The notes below the pieces were generated by a model. It was not told where the DNA came from and made no database searches. It saw only the letters and a list, made by a program, of their open reading frames with translations. Below, piece by piece: positions 1 to 7,219 of a stretch of DNA of 58,145 bases. The position numbers and the translations under genes were made by a program. How positions within the stretch are numbered: the first letter of the stretch is position 1; each line of letters opens with the position of its first letter. The DNA is taken from the NCBI GenBank assembly GCA_016293845.1, contig JAEDDH010000023.1:1-58145 (forward strand), given 5' to 3'. This stretch comes from Bacteroidales bacterium. GTDB taxonomy: Bacteria; Bacteroidota; Bacteroidia; Bacteroidales; UBA3824.

Positions 1-37
1 GTCTTAATCCTTGTTCTAATGGAATATGCTCTCTGAT
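1..37. CRISPR. Possible terminal CRISPR repeat at window edge
   Basis: The window opens with GTCTTAATCC followed by A/T-rich sequence containing TTCTAATGGAATA. The reverse complement ends in GGATTAAGAC, which resembles the ends of many type III repeats. It is a single copy with no spacer-repeat unit visible, so this is only a suggestion that an array lies just to the left. In its favour are the position beside a type III locus that lacks an internal array and an A/T-rich leader-like stretch to the right. The right boundary is a guess. Confidence 0.28.
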
Positions 38-62
38 AGCAACTTTTATAATACTATCAGAG
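31..62. repeat. 9-bp inverted repeat (hairpin)
   Basis: CTCTGATAG at 31-39 is the exact reverse complement of CTATCAGAG at 54-62, with a 14-base A/T-rich loop. No T-run follows, so it is not a typical terminator. It overlaps the right edge of the possible CRISPR repeat and could be leader structure, a binding site or chance. Confidence 0.4.
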
Positions 63-428
63 TCAGAGAGTTAGGAATCTATTTTAACATCTTTTTAACG
101 GATTTTAAGAAATTTTAACTAAATTTCGGTATACTTTGCTTTACTTTTTATGTAAAGCGCAGCTACCATTTTTGTTTTCCTCTCTCTTTAAAATTCGCCA
201 TTTGTGAAAAAATGTTAAAAAAGCACGCAGGTGTTGTGCCCTGCCTTTTTCGATTCCATACTATATGCGTTTTCTAAGACTTTGTTCGTATCCTTTTTGT
301 TTAGCATATATTCCTTTTTAATATGTCAAAGGACATCGCGGCTTAGCCGCACCGAAACTAATCAGTTTCGTGCCGTAAAGATAATCAGCTCCTTTGATAA
401 AATCAAGTTTTTGCGTTATTTTTTTTTG
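63..428. other. A/T-rich intergenic region, no gene recognised
   Basis: I see no convincing gene here. A reading frame from about 231 runs on into the toxin gene on the other strand and has no recognisable protein character. The stretch is A/T-rich and could be leader sequence for an array to the left. Confidence 0.5.
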
Positions 429-705
429 CTATTTATCATCGTAATGTCCGTAAGCAGAAATTACATCTACAAAAACTTCGGTTTCTAAAATTCTGTAAAC
501 CAAGCGATGCTTGCGAGTTATTTCTCTGCTCCAACGGTTTTCGGGCTTGCCTTTGAGCGGCTCGGGATGCCCCGTGCTGGTCTTTGGATGCTCTTTTAGT
601 TCTTCTACAAAGCGCAGTGCCTTTTGGAAAGCTTTCGGTTCTGATTTTTCAAGGCTTTTTGACATCCTCATAAGCCTTTGGTGATAGGGTTATCTTGTAC
701 ATCAT
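429..705 (-). pseudogene. yoeB: YoeB/Txe-family toxin, frameshifted
   Basis: The frame from about 671 to 429 matches the C-terminal three quarters of the YoeB mRNA interferases: helix EELKEHP, the PEPLKG turn, W-SREI-RKHRLVYRI, and the ending SAYGHYDDK, which carries the His-Tyr of the active-site tail. The missing N-terminus (MMYKITLSPKAYEDVK) is encoded from 705 in another frame. It rejoins the main frame across a run of five A on the coding strand (656-660), where four would give an intact protein. The ATG at 705 overlaps the TGA of the antitoxin gene, the usual antitoxin-toxin arrangement. The toxin is inactive as read unless the extra A is a sequencing error. Identity as YoeB family is secure; functional state is not. 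Confidence 0.85.
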
Positions 706-971
706 CCTACCCGTTTAATAAGGTCTGCCAAATTTTCACCAGGAAGCATAACGACGCCTTTCCCTTCGTCTAAATCCTTCTCTGCCTTTTCAAGCATAGA
801 AAAATACTCCTCCTTGGTCATCAATGTGTCGTCCACTTTCGCCGACGCCAAACCCTTGACAAAGTCTACCACCTTTTGCAGAAGTTTTTTGTCATCACCT
901 ATTTTGCTAAAAGCGAGGAATAGTTCCGAATTTAATTGTAATGCTGTCGTAATGTGTTCTATTTTTGGCAA
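702..971 (-). CDS. Antitoxin partner of YoeB-type toxin
   Basis: A small acidic protein (89 residues from a TTG) whose C-terminal half, with LMTKEEYFSMLEKAEKDLDEGKG and then a LPGENLADLIKR tail, looks like the toxin-wrapping segment of Bacteroidota antitoxins paired with YoeB/RelE toxins. It lies directly upstream of the toxin with overlapping stop and start codons. The start is uncertain. The TTG at 971 overlaps a TATATTTG -7 box (969-976), so the transcript probably begins near 962, yet no ATG occurs in frame until residue 51. A non-ATG start a few codons further in, or loss of the original ATG, are both possible. Confidence 0.65.
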   Translation of the reverse strand: MPKIEHITTALQLNSELFLAFSKIGDDKKLLQKVVDFVKGLASAKVDDTLMTKEEYFSMLEKAEKDLDEGKGVVMLPGENLADLIKRVG

Positions 972-1055
972 ATATAATCACTTTAAGGCAATCTGCCAAA
1001 TATTTTTCTCACTAAACTACACTATTAAATATATTATATGTTGTGATTGCCGAGG

Positions 1056-2336
1056 TTACTTCTTTTCCACACGCACCGCCTTGTACCCTTCTTTGCCTTT
1101 CTTTTTGTCAAACGACGGCACGTATTCGCCTTTAACTGTCATCTTGTCTGTGATGCCGCTGTTGTTTAGCAATGTTGCAGGCACAAATATTGTTTTGTCG
1201 CCGCTTTTTACAAAACCAAATCCCGATGGCGATATTGTTATTCTGCCCGTAAATTCTTGCTTTGCTTTTACTTTGCCAAACACTATGGTTTCTACTTCTT
1301 CCGATAGTTTGGCAAATAGTGCCGAATTATTGCCCGTGGGTTTTGCGCCTTGTTTTGTAAGTTGTTCTATGGCAGCATCTAATTGCGGAGCAACGCCCCA
1401 TTTGTTTTTCTCGCGTATCTTTTTGATAAACAAAAGTTCAGAAAGAGCCTCGCCCACATATCCGCTTTCTCTTAACAAAAATGCGGCTTTTTCTCTCAGT
1501 TTTACACTCATTTCGGGCTTGGTTTTGCACAGCAGACCTTTGGCAAAGAATTTTAATCGGGTTTCGTTGTCTTCAAAATAGTCGCCCAAAAGATCCCACA
1601 CCCAAAACTCTCCGCTTTTTTTCTTGGCAAATGACTTCATTTTTTCAAAAAACTCGTCTTTATGGCCTATCTTCATCAATAGTTTGGCGTGATAGAATGG
1701 TAGGTAAATATAGTTTCGGTGCTGTTTTGAAAATGTGTCCAACCAAGGCAGAAACTCAGTGGGTTCATTATCCGAACCATTGTCTAATAGGCATTTGCAA
1801 TATGCCATCACCGCTCTTTCGGCGAGTGGCATCACTTTTTGGGTGCTGTTGTCGGTTTGGTAGGCTTCAAAATCCTCGTTGGTAAAATTATCGAAACCCC
1901 ACCATTTGCAAAACGCCTTAAAACCTGTCCACCAGTTTTTTGTTCTTATCATCACCGTCATCAACGACGAATACGCAGGACTTTTCTTCTTAATTTTCAA
2001 ATGTTTAATACGTTCAAACAGCGCATTAAAAAACTCGTTGTCGTCGTTGCCAGCCCTTATCATAGTGGCGGCCATACCTCGTGCCAAAAATCCCGTGCTT
2101 TGGTAAAAGACTTCTTCATCGTCGGGTAGGTCGGTTTCTATCAGTTTGTCGATGCATTTCAAAAACTGCTCTTTGGTTTCAGCCGTAGCCTTTTGTTTGG
2201 CAAAGTCGTAAAGCACCCACGCCATATTTCTGCGATTCCAAATGTCGTCGGGCTTTTCTGCTAAATTAGTCTTGGCTATTTCGTAGGCGGCGTTGAGGTT
2301 TCCCGCCTTGCGCAGATTGGTGATGTTTGTTGTCAT
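1056..2336 (-). CDS. Helical-repeat protein with C-terminal cold-shock/S1-like domain, CRISPR-associated
   Basis: A 426-residue soluble protein. Residues 1-300 are alpha-helical with TPR-like spacing (AGNLNAAYEIAKTNLAEKPDD, WNRRNMAWVLYDFAK). The last ~65 residues form a compact beta-rich domain with GRITISPSGFGFVKSG and IFVPATLL, the pattern of cold-shock/S1 OB-fold nucleic-acid binders. It is the last gene of the minus-strand cas1-primase-cas2 operon, 27 bases after cas2, which suggests a nucleic-acid-handling role in spacer acquisition. Similar TPR plus S1/CSD-like pairings occur in prokaryotic conflict systems that contain primases; that link is inference. The fold call is moderate and the function unknown. 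Confidence 0.75.
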   Translation of the reverse strand: MTTNITNLRKAGNLNAAYEIAKTNLAEKPDDIWNRRNMAWVLYDFAKQKATAETKEQFLKCIDKLIETDLPDDEEVFYQSTGFLARGMAATMIRAGNDDNEFFNALFERIKHLKIKKKSPAYSSLMTVMIRTKNWWTGFKAFCKWWGFDNFTNEDFEAYQTDNSTQKVMPLAERAVMAYCKCLLDNGSDNEPTEFLPWLDTFSKQHRNYIYLPFYHAKLLMKIGHKDEFFEKMKSFAKKKSGEFWVWDLLGDYFEDNETRLKFFAKGLLCKTKPEMSVKLREKAAFLLRESGYVGEALSELLFIKKIREKNKWGVAPQLDAAIEQLTKQGAKPTGNNSALFAKLSEEVETIVFGKVKAKQEFTGRITISPSGFGFVKSGDKTIFVPATLLNNSGITDKMTVKGEYVPSFDKKKGKEGYKAVRVEKK

Positions 2337-2363
2337 AGTTTGTAGTTTTGTTTATGATTAAAA

Positions 2364-2837
2364 TCAAAAAAACAGCGTATTTCTATTGCGTGTAATCAGG
2401 TCAACATCAATATTCTGTCCAATAATCTTCATAGCGCGTATTTCGTCGGTGCTCACGGGCACTATCAGAATGCTGTCGTTGTTGTCGTAAGCCGCCTGCA
2501 CTTGGGCAAGGTCGCTCTTAATACTCGCCACGCTTTCGGGTGGAAGGTCGGCAAGAAATATCGATTTCTGAATCCTCGTGCAGCCTTTCTTTATAAGGTA
2601 TTTGGCCACATAACCCCGCACTTTGTTGTGGGCAATATCGTACATTACAAAAAACAGCATATCGGTACTTTTTCGTTTTTGATTACTGATGTTTAACAGA
2701 CGACCTATGCGGTCGTTGAGGCTGTCCATTTTATCCTCTTCGCTCTCTCCCTCTGATTGCACTTGGTCGCGGTCGCCGAATCCCGCCTCTTTTATTTTTA
2801 CAAGCAGATCCTCGGCTGTGGTCTCGTGTTTTGCCAT
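2364..2837 (-). CDS. cas2: Cas2 with N-terminal extension
   Basis: Residues ~60-157 are a Cas2 ferredoxin-fold domain: MLFFVMYDIAHNKVR contains the first-strand Asp (D67) of the family, followed by KYLIKKGCTRIQKSIFLADL and a C-terminal strand ending NTLFF. Cas2 dimerises and bridges two Cas1 dimers in the integrase. About 58 residues (acidic, probably a helix plus linker, e.g. DSLNDRIGRLLNIS) precede the usual Cas2 start, making 157 residues against roughly 90-100 normally. The ATG at 2837 lies 6 bases downstream of the primase stop, and the extension is in frame throughout, so I keep the long form. The extension may contact the neighbouring primase or repeat protein (inference). Confidence 0.92.
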   Translation of the reverse strand: MAKHETTAEDLLVKIKEAGFGDRDQVQSEGESEEDKMDSLNDRIGRLLNISNQKRKSTDMLFFVMYDIAHNKVRGYVAKYLIKKGCTRIQKSIFLADLPPESVASIKSDLAQVQAAYDNNDSILIVPVSTDEIRAMKIIGQNIDVDLITRNRNTLFF

Positions 2838-2843
2838 AATAGT

Positions 2844-3872
2844 TTAATTTTCTGATATATACACTTCTATCAACTGCTTCATTATTTCGTTTAGTTCGCC
2901 GTCGGTTTCGCCTTTGGGTACGCTCACCACGGTAAAACCACGTTTGCCATAAAACAGGTTGATTTCTGCCTTTTTAAGTCCCAATTGTATATGCAACTTT
3001 TTGGCACTCTGAATGTTCTCTATGTCGTATACCTCGGCGCCGTTGTCTTTGATATAGTTTGTAAGTCCGTCTACAATGGTGTTGAGTATCTCAGGCACCA
3101 CAATGTTGTTTTTCTTTTTCTTGCCGTTTCGGATTTTTATGTCTAATAGTATCTTAATTTTGCGCATAGCCTCCTCGTCGGGTTCGTTGTTTTGCTCCGA
3201 CTTTTCGACGGGTTGCTTGCGTTCGTCGCGCTGTTGCTCTCGTACGGTGTCAAACATCTCCAGAGGGTTGCCTGTGTCGATAAAACTTTTAAGGTCAACA
3301 GGTTCGCAATCGGGATTAAAATAAACATCCTGGTCAACGCTCATAAAGCACGCCCGGGTAACGTCGCAGGTTTTGGCGTCAATTACCTGCATTAGGTTGT
3401 GTTGTGCGGCAAACCTCTCGGCAAAAACCTTGTAAAACACCTTGAACACTCCCGCATCGTAGCATTTTTCTTTCAACCTAAACAAAATCTTCAACCCGTC
3501 TTCGCTCGGCGATGTAAAACTCATCATTACCCTTGGATCTTGGTTTACAAGGTTTTTTAGCGACAGCATTCCCACTTGTTTTTCTTGCAGATGGTCGAGG
3601 TCAACAATAAACGCCTCTATGTAGGCAAAATTCTCAGTACGCCTCACCGCCGGAGCAAACCACCCACACACCACATAAGGCAGTTGCTTTTTAAATTCGC
3701 GGTACTGTTTTTCGTCTATCGTGCGCATATCTCTCAACTGCCTAATCTTAGCCTCAATATCGGGATTTGGATTGCGCAGTTTGTCGGCTATATAGTTGGC
3801 GGTAACCTTCATCAGATGGTCGTCGGATGATGTAATTTTGCCACCGCACATAAGCATCAAATTCTCAGCCAT
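2844..3872 (-). CDS. CRISPR-associated primase-polymerase (AEP/VirE-N type)
   Basis: A 342-residue protein with the archaeo-eukaryotic primase motifs. Motif I is the metal-binding D91-L-D93 in AFIVDLDHL. Motif II is SPSEDGLKILF (121-131). Motif III is the D165/D170 region followed by VTRACFMSVD and VYFNP. This matches the VirE N-terminal/BT4734 group, which includes the CRISPR-associated prim-pols (CAPPs) encoded beside cas1 and cas2 in type III systems. Those enzymes prime and extend DNA (and sometimes RNA), so a role in making or completing prespacers is likely. The C-terminal ~110 residues are charged and less conserved (KIRNGKKKKNN). It sits between cas1 and cas2, consistent with one adaptation operon. 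Confidence 0.88.
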   Translation of the reverse strand: MAENLMLMCGGKITSSDDHLMKVTANYIADKLRNPNPDIEAKIRQLRDMRTIDEKQYREFKKQLPYVVCGWFAPAVRRTENFAYIEAFIVDLDHLQEKQVGMLSLKNLVNQDPRVMMSFTSPSEDGLKILFRLKEKCYDAGVFKVFYKVFAERFAAQHNLMQVIDAKTCDVTRACFMSVDQDVYFNPDCEPVDLKSFIDTGNPLEMFDTVREQQRDERKQPVEKSEQNNEPDEEAMRKIKILLDIKIRNGKKKKNNIVVPEILNTIVDGLTNYIKDNGAEVYDIENIQSAKKLHIQLGLKKAEINLFYGKRGFTVVSVPKGETDGELNEIMKQLIEVYISEN

Positions 3873-3897
3873 AGTTTCATCAATTATTAATTATGAA

Positions 3898-4887
3898 TTA
3901 TGCATTACTCTTAAATTTTTGCGCCAAATCCTGCGCATACAGCATTATTTGCGTAACGCGGCTACGTTGTAGACCGTTGACTGTAATCACCTCTTCCATA
4001 TAGTCGTTGAAACTCTGAATCAAAACGCGCCGGCCCAATTGTTCAAGCCACACGCTTTGATCGTCTTTTACGGAATAAAACTCTTCGCTTACAACCTTTT
4101 GACACAATAGATTCCACACCACGTAATCCACCCAAACGCGGTAAAGTTCAATAACATCGTACACGAGCACGGGGCGGTTATAATCGTCGCGATGTAGCAC
4201 GCCTACGTATGGGTCGATTCCCGCTTTTATCAATGCACCCTCAATCTTGCCGTAAAGTATACCGTAGCCGTAGTTGAGTAATGCGTTTGCCACATCCATA
4301 GCAGGACGTTGAGTTCGTTCCTTAAACCTATATTCCTCGGGCAGAAACATCTGCACCGCCTCAAAATATATCTTGCTTGCCACACCTTCCCAACCGCGCA
4401 ACGTTGGAGCCACATCGTTAACAATATCGCCATCAAGAGCCAGCACCTTGGCGCGGTAATCTTCCAAACGGTTGACCGCTTTCTTACGCTTGGTTTCGGT
4501 TTCATCATCAGGGCAGTGCGTCATCTGCAACAACGCCTGTTGGTTGGATATCTTTTTGGCAATCACATCTTTAATCCATTCCAACGCCGATTTTGAAAAC
4601 GTAAAATCTATCTGCCCCTTCCTGATTGTGGACACAGAGCCGTATTTTGGACTCCATATTCTGCCCATAGGATTGCCGAGGTTGTCCATAAAAAGCACCT
4701 CAATCTCCTTTTCGATAGCCAGCATCACAGCATCGGAAGTAATCTGTGCGCCCTTAGAAATCTGAATCGACGAAATGCCCACAATGGGAATCCTCTGCCT
4801 GCCATCCTTATTGGTAATCACAAACCCATCGTTATCGCGGTTGAGCGAAACACCGAAAGTATTTAAAATCAGTTCCATAACAAACAC
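3898..4887 (-). CDS. cas1: Cas1 integrase
   Basis: A full-length Cas1. It has the N-terminal beta-domain (ISSIQISKGAQITSDAVMLAIEK, LGNPMGRIW) and a C-terminal helical catalytic domain with the three metal ligands: Glu in WEGVASKIYFEA, His in GVLHRDDYNRP and Asp in LVYDVIELYR. Cas1 catalyses the two transesterifications that insert spacers. It is the first gene of the minus-strand adaptation operon and diverges from cas10. Two starts are possible: ATG at 4887 (MFVMELILN) or the internal ATG at 4878, which fits the family start (MELILNTFG) better. No reverse-transcriptase domain is fused. Confidence 0.96.
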   Translation of the reverse strand: MFVMELILNTFGVSLNRDNDGFVITNKDGRQRIPIVGISSIQISKGAQITSDAVMLAIEKEIEVLFMDNLGNPMGRIWSPKYGSVSTIRKGQIDFTFSKSALEWIKDVIAKKISNQQALLQMTHCPDDETETKRKKAVNRLEDYRAKVLALDGDIVNDVAPTLRGWEGVASKIYFEAVQMFLPEEYRFKERTQRPAMDVANALLNYGYGILYGKIEGALIKAGIDPYVGVLHRDDYNRPVLVYDVIELYRVWVDYVVWNLLCQKVVSEEFYSVKDDQSVWLEQLGRRVLIQSFNDYMEEVITVNGLQRSRVTQIMLYAQDLAQKFKSNA

Positions 4888-5111
4888 TCTTCTTTAATCG
4901 GTAAACAATAGTTTAAATACGAACTCAATTTACCGCTTTTTTTTCAAAAAGTCAACAAAAACGCATAATATTATTCAAAAACATACCGCCCACACACCTT
5001 ATATTATATAACCAACCTCACATCCTCAAAAAAATATTTTTTTTCTGCAAAACACTTGACTTTGCAAAAAAAGGGTTGTAACTTTGGGGGAGAAAACAAA
5101 CCATTAATAAT
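4888..5111. promoter_or_regulatory. Divergent cas1/cas10 intergenic region with a cas10 promoter
   Basis: An A/T-rich 224-base region between divergent operons. On the plus strand TAACTTTG at 5079-5086 fits the Bacteroidota -7 box, with CTTG at 5055-5058 twenty bases upstream as a -33 element. Transcription would start near 5093, just before the cas10 ATG at 5112. I found no direct repeats, so no CRISPR array is hidden here, and no clear minus-strand promoter. Confidence 0.6.
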
Positions 5112-6653
5112 ATGGCAACAGACACAACAAAATACTTATACGGAGCCGCCGTGCAAGGCATACAAAGTTTCATCTTCCAGACCAACAAACTACGCGAGAT
5201 AGTCGGCGCAAGCGAGTTGGTGGAGGAGATATGCACGGAGGTGTTTGAAGACATTTTTCAAGACGTCGGATTGCTTTATGACGAAGCAAAATGCATTCTT
5301 CACGCAGCAGGTAATATCAAATACATCTTTGATAATTATGACGATTGCCAAAAGATTGTAAAATTATTTCCCAAAAAAGTTTCTGAATTTGCACCGGGCA
5401 TAACTGCAAGCCAGGCTGTTGTTCAAATGGATGGAAAATTCGAGAAATTTGAAGATGCCGTTAACGAACTAGAAAAGCGACTTCGCAATCAACGCAATAT
5501 GCCTATGCGCAGTCAGACACTCGGATTGATGGGCATTCTAAGAAGCCGACATACGGGATTACCCGTTGTGGAACAACGTAAAGTAAAAAAGCAATTGGAA
5601 CATATTGATGCAGGTACAAAAGCCAAACTTGATATGTTTAAAGATGCAGAAAATCCTGAATTTGAATTGACTAAATCATTGTGCAATACGGCTTTCGGCA
5701 TTAAAAAATTGTATTCTCGTCAGGTAGCATACGACATTGAGGATATGACACAAAACAACGATTGGATTGCTATAATCCACGCTGATGGTAACGGTCTTGG
5801 TCAGATAGTTCAAAGTATCGGAACTAACCCAGAACAATTTAAGGATTTTTCTGAAAAACTTGATGCAGCAACAAAAGCATCGGCTGTTTTAGCGTTTGAC
5901 AGTTTGAAAATAAATCCAAACGGTTTTATTCCTATTCGGCCCATCGTCCTCGGTGGCGACGATTTCACTGTAATTTGTCGAGCCGACTTGGCGTTGAAAT
6001 ACATCACAGAGTTCATAAAACAATTTGAAGAAAAAACAAGCTTTATAAGCAAATACAAAAACGAGAATAAAGAAAAAGTCTTCAAGTTTGAAAATCTTAC
6101 AGCTTGTGCAGGTATTGCCTACATCAAGTCTTCGTTCCCGTTTTATTATGGCTATGAACTCGCTGAGGCGTTATGTTCGCGTGCAAAAAAGGATGCAAAG
6201 AAGGATTTGAAAGATAATGAAATCGCCAAATCCTGCCTTATGTTCCACAAGGTTCAAGATTCATTTACAGAGGATTACGACGCGATTGTAAAACGAGAAC
6301 TAACGCCACAAAATGACATTAGTTTTGAATTTGGTCCGTATTACATCAAAGACAAGAAAGATGAAACCAAATGGCTTGTGGATACACTAATTGCGAAAGA
6401 GACAGAATTTGAAGACAAGGAAGGAAGTGCCGTTAGGTCTCACTTGCGTCAGTGGATGAGTCAATTACACGACAATCCTGAAATGGCTAAACAACATTTG
6501 GAGAGGTTGAAAACAATAACCTCGAAAAAGAGTTTTGTAAACGAAGTGACAAAGAAAAATATTCGCAACGGAATAGTTGTTTATCCAGTTTACGACCTTT
6601 TGGCAATTCACACCATCAACACCCAAAAGACAAAAAAGGAGGGCAGACGATGA
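5112..6653 (+). CDS. cas10: Cas10 (HD-less, GGDD cyclase intact)
   Basis: The large subunit of the type III effector, 513 residues. It begins directly with the first palm motif (YLYGAAVQGIQSFIFQTNKLREIVGAS), so the N-terminal HD nuclease domain of canonical Cas10 is absent. The second palm has HADGNGLG (D225) and GGDD at 281-284, the metal and ATP site that makes cyclic oligoadenylate. A C-terminal helical domain follows. Expected role: on target RNA binding it makes cyclic oligoadenylate to activate the CARF proteins downstream, without its own DNase. The stop codon overlaps the next ATG. Confidence 0.94.
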   Translation: MATDTTKYLYGAAVQGIQSFIFQTNKLREIVGASELVEEICTEVFEDIFQDVGLLYDEAKCILHAAGNIKYIFDNYDDCQKIVKLFPKKVSEFAPGITASQAVVQMDGKFEKFEDAVNELEKRLRNQRNMPMRSQTLGLMGILRSRHTGLPVVEQRKVKKQLEHIDAGTKAKLDMFKDAENPEFELTKSLCNTAFGIKKLYSRQVAYDIEDMTQNNDWIAIIHADGNGLGQIVQSIGTNPEQFKDFSEKLDAATKASAVLAFDSLKINPNGFIPIRPIVLGGDDFTVICRADLALKYITEFIKQFEEKTSFISKYKNENKEKVFKFENLTACAGIAYIKSSFPFYYGYELAEALCSRAKKDAKKDLKDNEIAKSCLMFHKVQDSFTEDYDAIVKRELTPQNDISFEFGPYYIKDKKDETKWLVDTLIAKETEFEDKEGSAVRSHLRQWMSQLHDNPEMAKQHLERLKTITSKKSFVNEVTKKNIRNGIVVYPVYDLLAIHTINTQKTKKEGRR

Positions 6654-7219
6654 AATATACGATACAGTTTCATTCATATTGGCATTGCGGTTCGGGCTTG
6701 GCAGCCGGAGCAGATGTAGATGCGTTGGTTGTGAAAGACGAAAACGAACTACCGTTTATTCCTGGCAAAACAATCAAAGGACTTGTCCGAGAGGCTATGG
6801 AAGATTTGATGGTTTTTAAAAACGTAACCAACGTGGATGAGAAATCAGACTTTATAAAAGCATTTGGCTATTTTGACAAGGACAAAGACCAAAAAGAACG
6901 CGGCAATATGTTTTTTACTAATGCTGAGTTGACAAAAACAGAAAAAAATGCCATTATAGCCAAAAATGCAGCAAGATTTATGTACAACTCTGTGGCAAGT
7001 ACAGCCATCGATGACAACGGAATAGCCGATAAGCATAGTTTGCGGAAAATCCAAGTTGTCGTTCCATGTGTTTTGGAAGGTGAAATCATTAATATCCCCA
7101 AAGCGTTGGAGCAAGACATAGAAAATGCACTGAAATACATAAAACGCCTTGGCCAAAACCGCAACCGTGGTCTTGGTCGTTGCAGCATAACTGTCAAAAA
7201 AGAAGGAGGTGAGCAATGA
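6650..7219 (+). CDS. RAMP protein, Cas7 (Csm3/Cmr4-like)
   Basis: A 189-residue single-domain RAMP: strand YTIQFHSYWHCGSGL, then ADVDALVVKDENELPFIPGKTIKGLVREA, the classic Cas7/Csm3 thumb-to-palm segment with IPGKTIKGLVR. A glycine-rich loop follows late (RLGQNRNRGLGRC). The Asp in ADVDALV is where Csm3/Cmr4 carries its target-RNA-cleaving residue, so cleavage may be retained (inference). It is shorter than typical Csm3 (about 220). An AAGGAGG lies at 6636-6642 before the ATG, which overlaps the cas10 stop. Confidence 0.88.
   Translation: MKYTIQFHSYWHCGSGLAAGADVDALVVKDENELPFIPGKTIKGLVREAMEDLMVFKNVTNVDEKSDFIKAFGYFDKDKDQKERGNMFFTNAELTKTEKNAIIAKNAARFMYNSVASTAIDDNGIADKHSLRKIQVVVPCVLEGEIINIPKALEQDIENALKYIKRLGQNRNRGLGRCSITVKKEGGEQ

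Noticed and set aside
231..488. 85-codon frame at the left edge
   Set aside because: Phe/Ser-rich, overlaps the toxin gene, no start context or similarity.
814..1581. 255-codon plus-strand frame over the antitoxin and repeat protein genes
   Set aside because: Low-complexity Ser/Leu/Phe composition typical of antisense reading; both minus-strand genes are supported by motifs.
4888..5111. CRISPR array between divergent cas1 and cas10
   Set aside because: No repeated unit of 25-40 bases is present; only promoter-like elements.
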